Shown in pieces: positions 44,717-54,135 of a stretch of 64,000 nt of DNA. Made by a program: the position numbers and the translations under genes. The stretch's first letter is position 1; every line of letters starts with the position of its first letter. The stretch is from a bacterium (GTDB lineage: Bacteria; JAMCPX01): NCBI GenBank assembly GCA_021787665.1, contig JAJYLN010000002.1:138377-202376 (forward strand), given 5' to 3'. The notes beneath the pieces were generated by a model. That model was not told the DNA's origin. It was given only the letters and a program-made list of their open reading frames with translations, and did not search any database.

Positions 44717-45400
44717 ATGAAAATTGGCAAGTTTCTCAGGGAAAGGCTCGATAGGAAGACGGTGATAAAGGTCCTGATCCTCGTCGTCATCTTTTCAGTG
44801 GCCACGGTGGTGGTCTATGTTACCCCTCTGAAGCGGTACACGGACCCCCGGAAGCTCAAAGCCTTCTTCGTCGCGTGGGGCTATTGGGCGCCGGTCATAT
44901 TTATAGCTGCCTTCGCGGTGAAGTCCGTCGTACCGTTTCCGTCCACGGTCCTTGCGCTCGCCGGGGGGCTTGTCTTCGGACCGTTCTACGGAGCCGTTTA
45001 TTCGATCATAGGCTCTACAGTCAGTGGATCGATCGCGTACCAGGTCTCGCGGAGGCTGGGTCGGGACTTCGTGAACAAGGTGCTCGGTTCAAAGGCAAGG
45101 GTGCTTGACAGGATGACGCATGCCCACGGGCTCGCGGTCGTACTGTTCTTCAGGATCGTACCTTCGTTGCCCTTCGATGTGTTCAATCTCGGGGCCGGGC
45201 TGTCGGACATCACATTCAGGGATTTTGTCATCGGGACGGCCATCGGCATGGCGCCGTGGTCGTTCGTGTTCAGCTATTTGGGCGACCGTATGGTGAACCT
45301 GAAGCTGAACTTCATATCGATTCTCTCGCTCTTTCTCATCGTCGCGATAATCGTTTTGCCCTTGCTTATCAAGAAGTTCAAGGGCAACAAGATGAGGTAA
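44717..45400 (+). CDS. TVP38/TMEM64 (VTT domain) membrane protein
   Basis: The 227-residue membrane protein has about five helices and the VTT/SNARE-associated core: LAGGLVFGPFYGAVYSIIGS, SRRLGRDFVNKV, the FRIVPSLPFDVFNLGAGLSD re-entrant segment and a final basic tail (LIKKFKGNKMR). Members are thought to scramble lipids or support membrane-envelope maintenance. It stands beside a lipid kinase, which may indicate a shared role in phospholipid handling (inference). Confidence 0.88.
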   Translation: MKIGKFLRERLDRKTVIKVLILVVIFSVATVVVYVTPLKRYTDPRKLKAFFVAWGYWAPVIFIAAFAVKSVVPFPSTVLALAGGLVFGPFYGAVYSIIGSTVSGSIAYQVSRRLGRDFVNKVLGSKARVLDRMTHAHGLAVVLFFRIVPSLPFDVFNLGAGLSDITFRDFVIGTAIGMAPWSFVFSYLGDRMVNLKLNFISILSLFLIVAIIVLPLLIKKFKGNKMR

Positions 45401-45442
45401 AGGAGTGCTTCGATCGTCCCGGTGAGCGCGCGCGTTGATTTG

Positions 45443-45472
45443 TTGCATAGTTTAAAGGTACGGAGTTATACT
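45443..45472 (+). promoter_or_regulatory. putative sigma70 promoter of typA
   Basis: TTGCAT (45443-45448), an 18-base spacer, then TATACT (45467-45472), leaving a leader of about 55 bases before the typA ATG at 45535 with AGGAGGAAGGG as ribosome-binding site. Confidence 0.5.
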
Positions 45473-45534
45473 TATAAATTCTATCAAGTCACGTTGTGTT
45501 GTGTGCTATAGAGGTACAGGAGGAAGGGAAACGT

Positions 45535-47376
45535 ATGCTATCGCCGGACAGGATCAGGAACATAGGGATCATCGCCCATATCGACCATGGGAAAACCACG
45601 CTCGTCGACGCGATGCTCAAGCAGGCAGGGATATTCAGGGCCAATGAGCAGGTCGTGGAGCGCGTGCTCGACTCGTTCGATCTCGAGCGGGAGCGGGGCA
45701 TCACGATCCTTGCCAAGAACACCTCGATCCGGTACGGCGAGTACAAGATCAACATCGTGGACACGCCCGGGCATGCAGACTTTAGCGGCGAGGTGGAGAG
45801 GGCGCTCTCGATGGTCGACGGTGTGCTGCTGCTGGTCGATGCGATCGACGGGCCCATGCCGCAGACGCGGTTTGTGCTGAGGAAGGCGCTCGAGAGCAAG
45901 CTGAAGGCGGTGGTCATCATCAACAAGATCGACAGGCCGGAGGCGAGGCCGGCGGAAGTGCTGAACGCCGTGTCCGAGCTGTTTCTCGATCTGGTGGTCG
46001 ATCCCTCCCAGCTCGACTTCCCGGTCGTATACACCTCTGCGAGGAACGGCACCTCATCGCTCTCGCCGGACGGTGTCCAGGGGAATCTCCAGCCGCTGTT
46101 CGAGATGATCGTCTCCCATATACCGGGCCCGGCAGTACTCGAAGACGACAGGTTCGAGATGATGATAAGTCAGCTCGCGTACGACCAATACATGGGTCCG
46201 CTGGTTATTGGGAAGGTCCGCAGTGGGAGACTACACCCCGGCGATGAGGTCTACATACATCCCAGGGACCGTCAGCCTGTTGTCAAAAAGGTGTTGAAGC
46301 TGTTCACCTTCGAGGGCTTGCAGCGGCTCGATATCGACGAGACGTCGCCCGGGGACATCATCGCGATCGCCGGGATAGATACGCAGGACATCGGCACGGT
46401 CGTTGCACAGAAAGAGGAGGTCGACTTCGCCGTCGGCCTGAAGATAGAGGAGCCCACGATATTCGTGCAGATGCTCGTGAACAACAGCCCCTTCTCCGGC
46501 AGGGAGGGCAGGTTCTTTACCTCGCGTCATATCAACGACAGACTGCACCGGGAGGTAAAATCGAATCTGTCGCTGCGGGTGACAGCCACCGATAATCCGG
46601 ACGTATTCGATGTGGCGGGCCGCGGCGAGTTGCACCTCACGATCCTGTTCGAGACGATGCGCAGGGAAGGCTACGAGTTCCAGGTCGGCATGCCCAGGGC
46701 AATCTTGAAACATACCGAGGCCGGACTAACGGAGCCGATGGAGGAACTGACCATCGAGGTCACGGACGAATACTTTGGCAGGGTCATGGAGAAGATAGGG
46801 CCGAGGAGGGGAGAATTGCTCCATTCCGACAAGACGCCATCCGGTCTCACCAGACTCATCTTCTCGATACCGTCCCGCGGTATCATCGGGCTGCGCTCCG
46901 AGCTGCTGCTCGAGACGAAGGGCAACATCGTCATGCACCACCAATTCAGCCGCTACGATCTGTACCGTGGCGATCTGCCGTCGCGCAAGAAGGGCGTACA
47001 GATCGCAAAGGAACAGACGATGGCGGTTGCCTACGCCCTGTGGTTCCTCCAGGAGCGGGGACCCCTGTTCATAGTCCCGGGTGACAAGGTGTACGGTGGC
47101 GAGATCGTGGGCGTTCACAACAAGGAGACGGACATCGTCGTCAACCCGGGCAAGAAGAAGCACCTTTCCAACGTCAGGGCGGCCGGCTCGGACGATGCCA
47201 TACGGCTCGTGCCGGTGATGAGACTAACGCTCGAGTACGGTCTCGGGTTCATCGAAGACGATGAGCTACTCGAGGTCACCCCGCTCTCGATACGGCTGCG
47301 GAAGAAGGTTCTCGACCACATCGACCGCAAGAGGTCCGAGAGGCGATTGGGACAGGAGATCGAGAGCGATGAATAA
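45535..47376 (+). CDS. typA: ribosome-associated GTPase TypA/BipA
   Basis: The 613-residue translational GTPase binds ribosomes under stress and low temperature. G motifs are all canonical: AHIDHGKTTL, the ERGITILAKNT switch, DTPGHADFSGEVER with the catalytic His, and NKIDRPEAR. The BipA-specific C-terminal domain (GDKVYGGEIVGVHNKETDIV, KKKHLSNVRAAGSDD) is present. The strong ribosome-binding site fixes the start at 45535; the frame is open to 45496. It overlaps the response-regulator gene by 8 bases. Confidence 0.96.
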   Translation: MLSPDRIRNIGIIAHIDHGKTTLVDAMLKQAGIFRANEQVVERVLDSFDLERERGITILAKNTSIRYGEYKINIVDTPGHADFSGEVERALSMVDGVLLLVDAIDGPMPQTRFVLRKALESKLKAVVIINKIDRPEARPAEVLNAVSELFLDLVVDPSQLDFPVVYTSARNGTSSLSPDGVQGNLQPLFEMIVSHIPGPAVLEDDRFEMMISQLAYDQYMGPLVIGKVRSGRLHPGDEVYIHPRDRQPVVKKVLKLFTFEGLQRLDIDETSPGDIIAIAGIDTQDIGTVVAQKEEVDFAVGLKIEEPTIFVQMLVNNSPFSGREGRFFTSRHINDRLHREVKSNLSLRVTATDNPDVFDVAGRGELHLTILFETMRREGYEFQVGMPRAILKHTEAGLTEPMEELTIEVTDEYFGRVMEKIGPRRGELLHSDKTPSGLTRLIFSIPSRGIIGLRSELLLETKGNIVMHHQFSRYDLYRGDLPSRKKGVQIAKEQTMAVAYALWFLQERGPLFIVPGDKVYGGEIVGVHNKETDIVVNPGKKKHLSNVRAAGSDDAIRLVPVMRLTLEYGLGFIEDDELLEVTPLSIRLRKKVLDHIDRKRSERRLGQEIESDE

Positions 47377-48058
47377 ACATATCGTCGTGATAGAGGACGA
47401 TAAGGACATAGCCGGCCTCGTTTCCCTTTACCTCGAGAAGGAGGGCTACGTCCCGGTCACGGCCCCGGACGGCGAGGAGGGACTGTGGCAGGTCCAGTCA
47501 AGGTCCCCGGCTCTCGTCATACTCGATCTCATGCTGCCGAGGAAGAGCGGCGAGGAAGTCATCAAGCATCTGAAGGCCCAGAAGGCCACCGCGGACATCC
47601 CGGTCATCATCCTTACCGCGAAGTCCGACGAGATCGACCGGGTCCTCGGGCTCGAGCTCGGAGCAGACGACTACATAACTAAGCCGTTCAGCCCGAGGGA
47701 GCTGATCGCGCGGGTCAGGGCCGTCATGAGGCGCACCGTGCGCGAGGAGCAGACCGGCAGGTCGAAGAGGATCGTTTACGGCAAGCTCGAGGTTGACGAC
47801 CTCAGGCACGAGGTAAAGTACGACGACAGTGTGGTACCCCTCACCTCGAAGGAGTACAGCCTCCTCAGGTATCTTCTCGAGCACAGGGGCGTGGTGCTGT
47901 CCAGAGAAGTCCTCCTGCAGGACATCTGGGGATACAACTATTTCGGGACCACGAGAACGGTGGACGTGCACGTGTCCAGGCTCAGGAAAAAGCTGCCGCA
48001 TCTCGACGCGCATATACAGAACATCAAGGACATAGGGTACAAGCTTACCGATGAATAA
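47369..48058 (+). CDS. OmpR/PhoB-family response regulator
   Basis: The 229-residue transcription factor has a receiver domain (1-~120) with acidic pocket EDDKD, phospho-acceptor Asp in VILDLMLPRK and Lys in ITKPFSPREL, and a winged-helix C-terminal domain (TSKEYSLLRYLLEHRGVVLS, TVDVHVSRLRKKL). PhoB or a related regulator is likely. The gene overlaps typA by 8 bases and the kinase by 8 bases, so all three are co-expressed. Confidence 0.93.
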   Translation: MNKHIVVIEDDKDIAGLVSLYLEKEGYVPVTAPDGEEGLWQVQSRSPALVILDLMLPRKSGEEVIKHLKAQKATADIPVIILTAKSDEIDRVLGLELGADDYITKPFSPRELIARVRAVMRRTVREEQTGRSKRIVYGKLEVDDLRHEVKYDDSVVPLTSKEYSLLRYLLEHRGVVLSREVLLQDIWGYNYFGTTRTVDVHVSRLRKKLPHLDAHIQNIKDIGYKLTDE

Positions 48059-49406
48059 GCCGGTGTTCCTCGTATCCTTTCTGTTCTCTGCGCTGACCGG
48101 AGCGGTCGTGCTGGTCGCCGAGAGAGAAGGTGTCGAGACGTCCATCGTCATGGGCCTGATCGTATCGATAGTCATAGGCGCTGCCGTTGCCCGTATCTAT
48201 GCGGCCCGGGTCAAAGCGTTGCTGAAGCGGATAACCGACACGGCGCGCAGCGAGCTCGGTGTCTATAACCTGCCGTTCTCGTCTTCGCCCGGCATGGATG
48301 AGGCCTGGTCCGTCGTGAAACTCCTCATTGCTAAAGTAAGGGAGTCTTCCGACACGCTGGGCCGCACCGTTGAAGATACGCGGAAGATCTTGGACGCCGT
48401 GGACATGGGCGTCCTCGTCATAAACAGGCGGGGCAGTGTCGTGTACGGGAACAGGTACATCAGGGAGTTGGCAGGGATCGGGGGAGACGTTACCGGCATG
48501 TACTTCCTCGATATCGTGAGAAGCTATGAGGCGGAGGCGCTGTTCAATGCAGTGCTGTCCGGCGGGCCGACACGGCAGCAGGAGATATCCATCTTTATGC
48601 CGCAGGAACGAAAATTCAGCCTGAGCATAGGCAGAATCGACTACTGCACGAGCGACCGCTGCTACCTGCTGACGATCAGGGACGTCACCGAACTGAGACG
48701 GATGGAGGAGATAAGACAGGACTTCGTCACGAATGCATCGCACGAACTGAAGACGCCGCTGACATCGATCATCGGCTACCTCGAGGCCCTGAAGGAAGGC
48801 CCCAACCGTGAATTCGTGGACACGGCATCAAGGAATGCAAAAAGGATGCAGCGGATCGTGGAGGACATGCTCGTACTCTCGAAAGCTGACCGGGGGCCGT
48901 CCGTTCTTGCCGTGCGGGACGTCAATCTGCAGGACATCGTGGGAGAGGTCCGGACGCTGTTGGAAAGCGAGATGGCCAGGAAGCACCAGCGGCTCGCGGT
49001 CGATATACCGGTCGATGCAGGAACCGTGCAGGGGGACCGCGAGGCACTGTTCCACATCGTTTTGAACCTCGTAGACAACGCAGTGAAGTATAGCGGTACG
49101 GACCGGGAGATAGGCATCATGGCCGTGATCAAGGGAAGCGAGGTCGAGGTGTCCGTGCGGGACAGCGGCGCCGGTATTCCCTCGAACGAACTCGATCGGG
49201 TGTTCGAGAGGTTCTACACGGTGGATAAGGCACGATCGCGAGCGCTCGGTGGCACGGGCCTCGGTCTGTCTATCGTCAGGCACTTCGTGCTCGCACACGG
49301 CGGCAGGGTGTGGGCCGAGAGCGAACTCAACAAGGGAAGCGTATTCCGCTTCACGATTCCACTAAAGCGGCCTGACGCGTCGCCGGCAGAAACTACCGCT
49401 GGTTGA
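48051..49406 (+). CDS. PhoR-like sensor histidine kinase
   Basis: The 451-residue kinase has two adjacent N-terminal helices (about 1-50) with almost no periplasmic loop, a PAS domain (~105-220), a HisKA domain with phosphorylatable His in NASHELKTPLTSIIG, and an ATPase domain (DNAVKYSG, DSGAGIPSNELDRVFERFY, GGTGLGLSIVRHF). This layout is that of PhoR, the phosphate sensor, but no pst or phoU gene is present to confirm phosphate control. Its 3' end overlaps the convergent pdxJ by 14 bases. Confidence 0.92.
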   Translation: MNKPVFLVSFLFSALTGAVVLVAEREGVETSIVMGLIVSIVIGAAVARIYAARVKALLKRITDTARSELGVYNLPFSSSPGMDEAWSVVKLLIAKVRESSDTLGRTVEDTRKILDAVDMGVLVINRRGSVVYGNRYIRELAGIGGDVTGMYFLDIVRSYEAEALFNAVLSGGPTRQQEISIFMPQERKFSLSIGRIDYCTSDRCYLLTIRDVTELRRMEEIRQDFVTNASHELKTPLTSIIGYLEALKEGPNREFVDTASRNAKRMQRIVEDMLVLSKADRGPSVLAVRDVNLQDIVGEVRTLLESEMARKHQRLAVDIPVDAGTVQGDREALFHIVLNLVDNAVKYSGTDREIGIMAVIKGSEVEVSVRDSGAGIPSNELDRVFERFYTVDKARSRALGGTGLGLSIVRHFVLAHGGRVWAESELNKGSVFRFTIPLKRPDASPAETTAG

Positions 49407-50112
49407 TCCTTTCTTTCATCTCTGCGACAGCCTGCCCGATCCCCACGAACACGGCCCTCGCTATAATGGTGTGGCCTATGTTGTACTCCGTTATCGCGTC
49501 TATGCGCGTTATCGGCTCGACATTGATGTAAGTGAGCCCGTGGCCCGCGGCTATGCCGAGCTTCAGCTTCTCGGCGGTCGTGACCGCGTTTATGATCTGC
49601 TGGACGTTGGTTTCCTGCTCCTGCATGGTCTTCGACTCGCAATACCGTGCGGTGCTTATCTCGATGACGTCGGCGCCTGCCCTGTGAGCGGACTTCACCT
49701 GGTCGATGTCCGGATCGATGAACAGGCTCACCGTTATATCGGCGTCGTGGAAGAGTCTCGTGTATTTCTTGAAAGACTCGAGGTTCAGCGCGACCTCGAG
49801 ACCGCCCTCTGTCGTCAGCTCCTCCCTGCGCTCCGGGACGAGTGTTACGGTGTCGGGCTTGATGTCGAGTGCTATCTTTATCATCTCCTGCGTCGGCGCC
49901 ATCTCGAGGTTCAGCCTCGTCTTGATGATCTTCCTCGCGATATCGAGATCCCTGTCCTGCGTATGCCTCCTGTCTTCCCTGATGTGCATCACGATGCTGT
50001 CGGCGCCCGCAAGTTCGATCATGCCTATCGCGTTGATGGGGTCGGGCTCGTTCGTTTTTCGCGCCTGCCGTACCGTGGCTATGTGGTCGATATTGACTCC
50101 GAGTCTTTTCAT
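49393..50112 (-). CDS. pdxJ: pyridoxine 5'-phosphate synthase
   Basis: The 239-residue TIM-barrel enzyme condenses 1-deoxyxylulose-5-phosphate with 3-amino-2-oxopropyl phosphate in vitamin B6 synthesis. Its motifs are LGVNIDHIATVRQARKTNEPD, MHIREDRRHTQDRDL and LGIAAGHGLTYINVEPI. Last gene of the minus-strand ctpA operon, it starts 6 bases after the GGDEF gene. PLP is the cofactor of GcvPB and the FdtB aminotransferase also encoded here. Confidence 0.95.
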   Translation of the reverse strand: MKRLGVNIDHIATVRQARKTNEPDPINAIGMIELAGADSIVMHIREDRRHTQDRDLDIARKIIKTRLNLEMAPTQEMIKIALDIKPDTVTLVPERREELTTEGGLEVALNLESFKKYTRLFHDADITVSLFIDPDIDQVKSAHRAGADVIEISTARYCESKTMQEQETNVQQIINAVTTAEKLKLGIAAGHGLTYINVEPITRIDAITEYNIGHTIIARAVFVGIGQAVAEMKERINQR

Positions 50113-50118
50113 GATCCG

Positions 50119-52212
50119 TCACTCCTTTTTCCTGATAGTACCATAAACGGCGGTCCGATTCCTACCGTTTTCTTTGGAGAAGTACAGTGCCTCGTCGGCG
50201 TGACCGATGAGTTCGTCCTTGCTCCGGGCGTCCTCCGGCATGCCGGCAACGCCGATGCTTATCGTGAACCGTACGACCTTGCCGTTTGAGTCTACGTAAA
50301 GCGATTCGATGTTCTTCCTCAGTCTCTCGGCGATCCGGTATGCCCCCTTGACATCGGTATTCGGCAGTAACACGCAGAACTCTTCGCCGCCGTACCGGGC
50401 GGCGAAATCGACGTCACGTATCGTTTGCAGGATGACCTCGGATATCTTTTTCAGGATCGCGTCGCCCTGCGGGTGTCCGTAGGTGTCGTTGATAGCCTTG
50501 AAGTGGTCGATATCTACCATGAGCATGCTCAGGGACTTCTTGTACCGCAGCGCTTCCCGTATCTCGTTCTCAAGGTGTTCCTGGAAGTGCCGGTGGTTGT
50601 GCAGTCCGGTGAGCCCGTCCGTAATCGCCAGTCTCTGCAGCTTGTTGAACAGGATGGAGTTGTAGAGCGATATGGCGATCTGGCTGATAAGCGTGTCCAT
50701 GATAATGCTTATCCTCTCGTTCAGTACAGCATCCATGTAGAGCACGATGATGCCGATCTCATCGATCTTCGTCTGGAGGAATATGATCGCGGCGTACTTG
50801 AACAGTCTCTCCGACCCGTGCAGATGGTAGAGGGACGGGTAAAGAACTTTCAACTGCGACGTGGTGATCTGGTTGATTGCCGGCGACTGTCGCTCGGCCA
50901 TGCCGTCGAGGAGGGGGGCGGGGTCTGCGACAAAGCTCTTACCGACCAGTTCCTGTCCCCTGTTGCTGACGGCTGCGACCCGGAACGTGTTCTTCTCGTC
51001 CCTGACAGCGAAGATACCGGCGTTAACCCCGGTGATCCTTGCTATCTCCTTCAGCGATATCTGACCGATGGTCGTGGGGTCTATGTGCTGGGAAAGCGTC
51101 CTGACGAAGGTGTACATGGCCCCCTTTTCGTACATGTCGTAACGCAGTCGGTATTGGAATTCCGTGTTGTCCAGGAGGTCTATGATCTCATTGGTAAAGA
51201 CGGTGAGCAGCCTGACATGCTCCTCGGTGAAGGCCTGGACCTCGAGGCTGTCAGCGCAGATGATCCCGATGATGGCTTCGTCTTTTACCGCCGGCACGGC
51301 CATAAACGATTTGATGCCCTCGTTGCGCGTATAGTATGGTATGCCCTTGATTTCGCCGTTTATCTCGTTCAGCAGCAGGCTCTTCTTGTTCTTCAGGACC
51401 CAGCCGATGTACGGATCGTCATGGCCCACGGACTTGTCCATGACGATCCATTCGCTGTTCGAAAGTATCTCCCTTCCCTTCAGGCGTGCGTCAGTGTCGT
51501 TCAGATACAAAACGACCGTAAAGGGGTGTATCGCGGACCGGATGGTGCTGATGGTAGCGTAGAGCCGCTCGTTCAGCACCGCGGCCAGTCGGGCCCGCTC
51601 TTTCCTGAGCCCGTCTTCGGAGATGATGTCCGAGTATATCAGCGGCTCGGTCCTATTTTCAGCCTTTATGCTGAGTTCAACCGGTGGTTCCTCAAGGGCC
51701 GAGATCTTACTTTCCAGGCGCCTCACGGTCCTCTTCTCGTAGGACAGGAAAAGGCCCACCGCTATCACCGAGAGTACCGAGGTAAGTGCGGAGACAGTAT
51801 AGCGTGACAGGGGTACCGAGAGCAGGACCGCCCTTGCAACGAGAAGAGAGAAGCCGTACAGGAACGCGATCAGACCGCCCGCCATGCCGAAAATAAGGGT
51901 GAGGAAAACGAACACCAGGTACAGGGAGGAGAGGGCACTGAACCCGAGCATGCCCTTCAGATAGTCGAGCATGACCGCGTATGCGGACACGGTTGCCAGC
52001 GAGAGCAGTATGTTTTTCGTATGCTGGAGTGTCCGGTGCAGCACGTAGACGATGACGGACGCTATGAGCAAGAGGGCGACACATGCAAGAAACACGATAC
52101 TCGTATAGCCGTGGCCCTCGTCGATCCCCATAACGTAACCGGCTGAGACGATCCCGAGCAGAGCAAGCAACGGAGCTATTGCGGCTTTCTGCTTGAGACT
52201 CTGCTTCGTCAT
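50119..52212 (-). CDS. membrane-anchored GAF-GGDEF diguanylate cyclase
   Basis: The 697-residue protein has 5-6 N-terminal helices (1-~165), a GAF domain (~205-350), a second GAF-like region (~365-510) and a GGDEF domain at the C-terminus (~530-690). The active-site motif is RYGGEEFCVLLP (GGEEF, active form), and the RDVD five residues before it is an inhibitory I-site, so it should make cyclic di-GMP under product control. No EAL domain is present. It lies between ftsB-like and pdxJ in one operon. Confidence 0.9.
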   Translation of the reverse strand: MTKQSLKQKAAIAPLLALLGIVSAGYVMGIDEGHGYTSIVFLACVALLLIASVIVYVLHRTLQHTKNILLSLATVSAYAVMLDYLKGMLGFSALSSLYLVFVFLTLIFGMAGGLIAFLYGFSLLVARAVLLSVPLSRYTVSALTSVLSVIAVGLFLSYEKRTVRRLESKISALEEPPVELSIKAENRTEPLIYSDIISEDGLRKERARLAAVLNERLYATISTIRSAIHPFTVVLYLNDTDARLKGREILSNSEWIVMDKSVGHDDPYIGWVLKNKKSLLLNEINGEIKGIPYYTRNEGIKSFMAVPAVKDEAIIGIICADSLEVQAFTEEHVRLLTVFTNEIIDLLDNTEFQYRLRYDMYEKGAMYTFVRTLSQHIDPTTIGQISLKEIARITGVNAGIFAVRDEKNTFRVAAVSNRGQELVGKSFVADPAPLLDGMAERQSPAINQITTSQLKVLYPSLYHLHGSERLFKYAAIIFLQTKIDEIGIIVLYMDAVLNERISIIMDTLISQIAISLYNSILFNKLQRLAITDGLTGLHNHRHFQEHLENEIREALRYKKSLSMLMVDIDHFKAINDTYGHPQGDAILKKISEVILQTIRDVDFAARYGGEEFCVLLPNTDVKGAYRIAERLRKNIESLYVDSNGKVVRFTISIGVAGMPEDARSKDELIGHADEALYFSKENGRNRTAVYGTIRKKE

Positions 52213-52228
52213 CAGGGGGCACTATGGA

Positions 52229-52549
52229 TTATTTGTCACCGGGAGGGATCGTTGTGCCGGAAGGGGTCCGGCCGGCGTTGTTCTTGAAGTAAACGACGAT
52301 CTCGTTGCTCCTTGCCATACCGAGCTCCCCCCGTGCTATTTTCTCTATATAGAAGTTGTCATTCTTCAGCAGGTTTATCTGCTCTGCAAGGCCGTCCTTC
52401 TCCCGCTGCAGCGTACTGTTCTTCGTTGCGATCTGCCTGCACCTCTTCTTTACCTGCCAGAGGTCGTACAGTCCGCCGTGCGAGAACATCGCATAGGCCG
52501 TGAATCCCAGTATCAGGAACAGGAGTGACCTGTATGACCACTTCATCAT
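52229..52549 (-). CDS. FtsB/DivIC-type septum formation initiator protein
   Basis: The 106-residue bitopic protein has one N-terminal membrane helix (~8-25, LLFLILGFTAYAMFSHG) followed by a coiled coil (~30-65, CRQIATKNSTLQREKDGLAE) and the short conserved IEKIARGELGMARSNEIVVY tail of this family. It would link FtsL and FtsQ in the divisome. It overlaps ctpA by 4 bases. Confidence 0.85.
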   Translation of the reverse strand: MMKWSYRSLLFLILGFTAYAMFSHGGLYDLWQVKKRCRQIATKNSTLQREKDGLAEQINLLKNDNFYIEKIARGELGMARSNEIVVYFKNNAGRTPSGTTIPPGDK

Positions 52550-53868
52550 TTTGCGCCCGTCATGCCTCCGCCTGCGTTTGCGTAGAAGTGTATGCCTTTC
52601 AGGATATTAAGGGCCCTTACTATCTCGGTGTCTTTCAAGATCTTTTCCGCTTCCGCACTCTCCTTGGTGTTCTTGGTACCGACTTTGTTCTGGGCAGGGA
52701 AGTGTCCGGAGAGGTCCTTCTCTTTCAGTCCGAAGATGTTGCTCGGCTCCTCCACGAACTTCTCCTCGTGCATGGTAATCGTTGGCTGTATGCCCTCGGC
52801 CTGTATGGATTTGCCGTTGGGCGTGTAATAGAGCGCGGTCGTCAGCCTCAGTGCGGAACCGTCGTCCAAGGGAATGATCGTCTGCACAGATCCTTTCCCG
52901 AAGCTCGGTGTCCCGACGATGATCGCCCTCTTATGATCCTGCAGGGCCCCGGCCACGATCTCCGAAGCGCTCGCGGTACCTCCGTTGATAAGGACCACCA
53001 TCGGGTAGTCCGGCTCCACGTCCCTTCCGTCCGCATTGAACTTCAACTGCTGGTCCGGCAGCCGCCCCTTGGTATATACGATCAGACCGCTCTTAATGAA
53101 GGAGGATGCGACATCAACGGCCTGGTTCAGCAGGCCTCCAGGGTTGTTCCTCAAGTCGAGGATCAGCCCTTCGATGTTGTTGCCTGTCTCCCGGTGCAGC
53201 ACGCGGAGGGCTTTCTTCAGTTCACTGCTCGTCGTTTCCTGGAACTGTATCAACCGAATATAGGCGTAGTGTCCGTCCAGCACGGCGTACCTGACGCTCT
53301 TGATCTTGATGACCTCTCTTGTCAGAACAAAGACCTTCGGCTCTTTCAGGCCTTTTCGCAGGATAGTTATCTTCACCTGTGTCCCGCTCGGTCCCCGTAT
53401 CATGTTCAGGTCCTGCTCAAGGGTCATATCTCTGGTCGGTTTGTTGTCTATCAAGATGATCTTGTCTCCGGATTTTATTCCTGCCTTGGCTGCGGGAGTG
53501 CCCTCTATGGGCGCTATCACCGTCAGGATACCTTCTTTGAGAGTTATGGTCATACCCACGCCGCCAAACTCTCCCTGGGTGCTGACCTGCAGGTCCTTGT
53601 ATTCGTCGGGCGTCATGAAGCCGGAGTGGGGGTCCAGGGAACTGATCATGCCCTTCAGCGCATCGTACACGAGCTTTTTAGTGTTGACCGGCTCGACGTA
53701 GTCTTTCTCCACGGTGTTGAGAACGGACGTGAACAGCCTCAGCTCCTCATAGCTGTTGTCGTTTTTCTGGATGCGCTTCTGCGTTGTTACGACGGTGGCG
53801 GCAAAAGCCGATGTCACGGCGAGTATCACGAGAACTATCCACCAGCTTTTCAATATCTTCGATTTCAT
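52546..53868 (-). CDS. ctpA: C-terminal processing peptidase (S41)
   Basis: The 440-residue exported protease has a signal anchor (WWIVLVILAVTSAFAATV), a PDZ domain (~90-175, GVGMTITLKEGILTVIAPIE) and the S41 core with catalytic Ser in GGTASASEIVAGALQDH and Lys in PSFGKGSVQT, the usual Ser/Lys dyad. It cleaves at the C-termini of periplasmic proteins, including cell-wall hydrolases. GGAGGAG precedes the ATG. It is the first gene of ctpA, ftsB-like, GGDEF, pdxJ. Confidence 0.95.
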   Translation of the reverse strand: MKSKILKSWWIVLVILAVTSAFAATVVTTQKRIQKNDNSYEELRLFTSVLNTVEKDYVEPVNTKKLVYDALKGMISSLDPHSGFMTPDEYKDLQVSTQGEFGGVGMTITLKEGILTVIAPIEGTPAAKAGIKSGDKIILIDNKPTRDMTLEQDLNMIRGPSGTQVKITILRKGLKEPKVFVLTREVIKIKSVRYAVLDGHYAYIRLIQFQETTSSELKKALRVLHRETGNNIEGLILDLRNNPGGLLNQAVDVASSFIKSGLIVYTKGRLPDQQLKFNADGRDVEPDYPMVVLINGGTASASEIVAGALQDHKRAIIVGTPSFGKGSVQTIIPLDDGSALRLTTALYYTPNGKSIQAEGIQPTITMHEEKFVEEPSNIFGLKEKDLSGHFPAQNKVGTKNTKESAEAEKILKDTEIVRALNILKGIHFYANAGGGMTGAK

Positions 53869-53900
53869 TTTCTCCTCCGTATCTGTTTTGTCTATGCGAT

Positions 53901-53929
53901 ATCATAACGCTTGTTCTCTCAAAATACAA
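53901..53929 (-). promoter_or_regulatory. putative promoter of the ctpA operon
   Basis: On the minus strand TTGTAT (53929-53924), a 17-base spacer, then TATGAT (53906-53901), about 33 bases before the ctpA ATG. Confidence 0.5.
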
Positions 53930-53976
53930 GAGGTCATGAATGGGGCCAGAAAGTTATTGTCAAACTGTGCCGTAGA

Positions 53977-54120
53977 TTATAGGGTAGGGGCAGCATGCGA
54001 AGGGTCAAGCCGTTCCGCCACTGGACGGAAGATCAGCCCCAGGCCGAAAACAGCGTGGTTCTTCGTCGGCAGAGCATAGTATATCGTGTAGCCCGCCTTG
54101 ACGGCGAGCCCCGGTTGGAT
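53977..54120 (-). pseudogene. possible gene remnant in the ctpA upstream region
   Basis: An open minus-strand frame ending at TAA 53977-53979 reads HTIVSIIQPGLAVKAGYTI, then YYALPTKNHAVFGLGLIFRP. Its alternating hydrophobic residues look like the end of a beta-barrel. It has no start codon and runs antisense into the SurA-like gene. It might be a chance frame. Confidence 0.3.
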
Positions 54121-54135
54121 GATAGAAACAATGGT

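Noticed and set aside
50425..53907. Two plus-strand frames of 460 codons each
   Set aside because: Antisense shadows of the GGDEF and ctpA genes, which carry complete active-site motifs.
53995..54135. N-terminal extension of the SurA-N-like protein
   Set aside because: Very basic, lacks a ribosome-binding site and would put the signal peptide in the middle; the ATG at 54136 is better.
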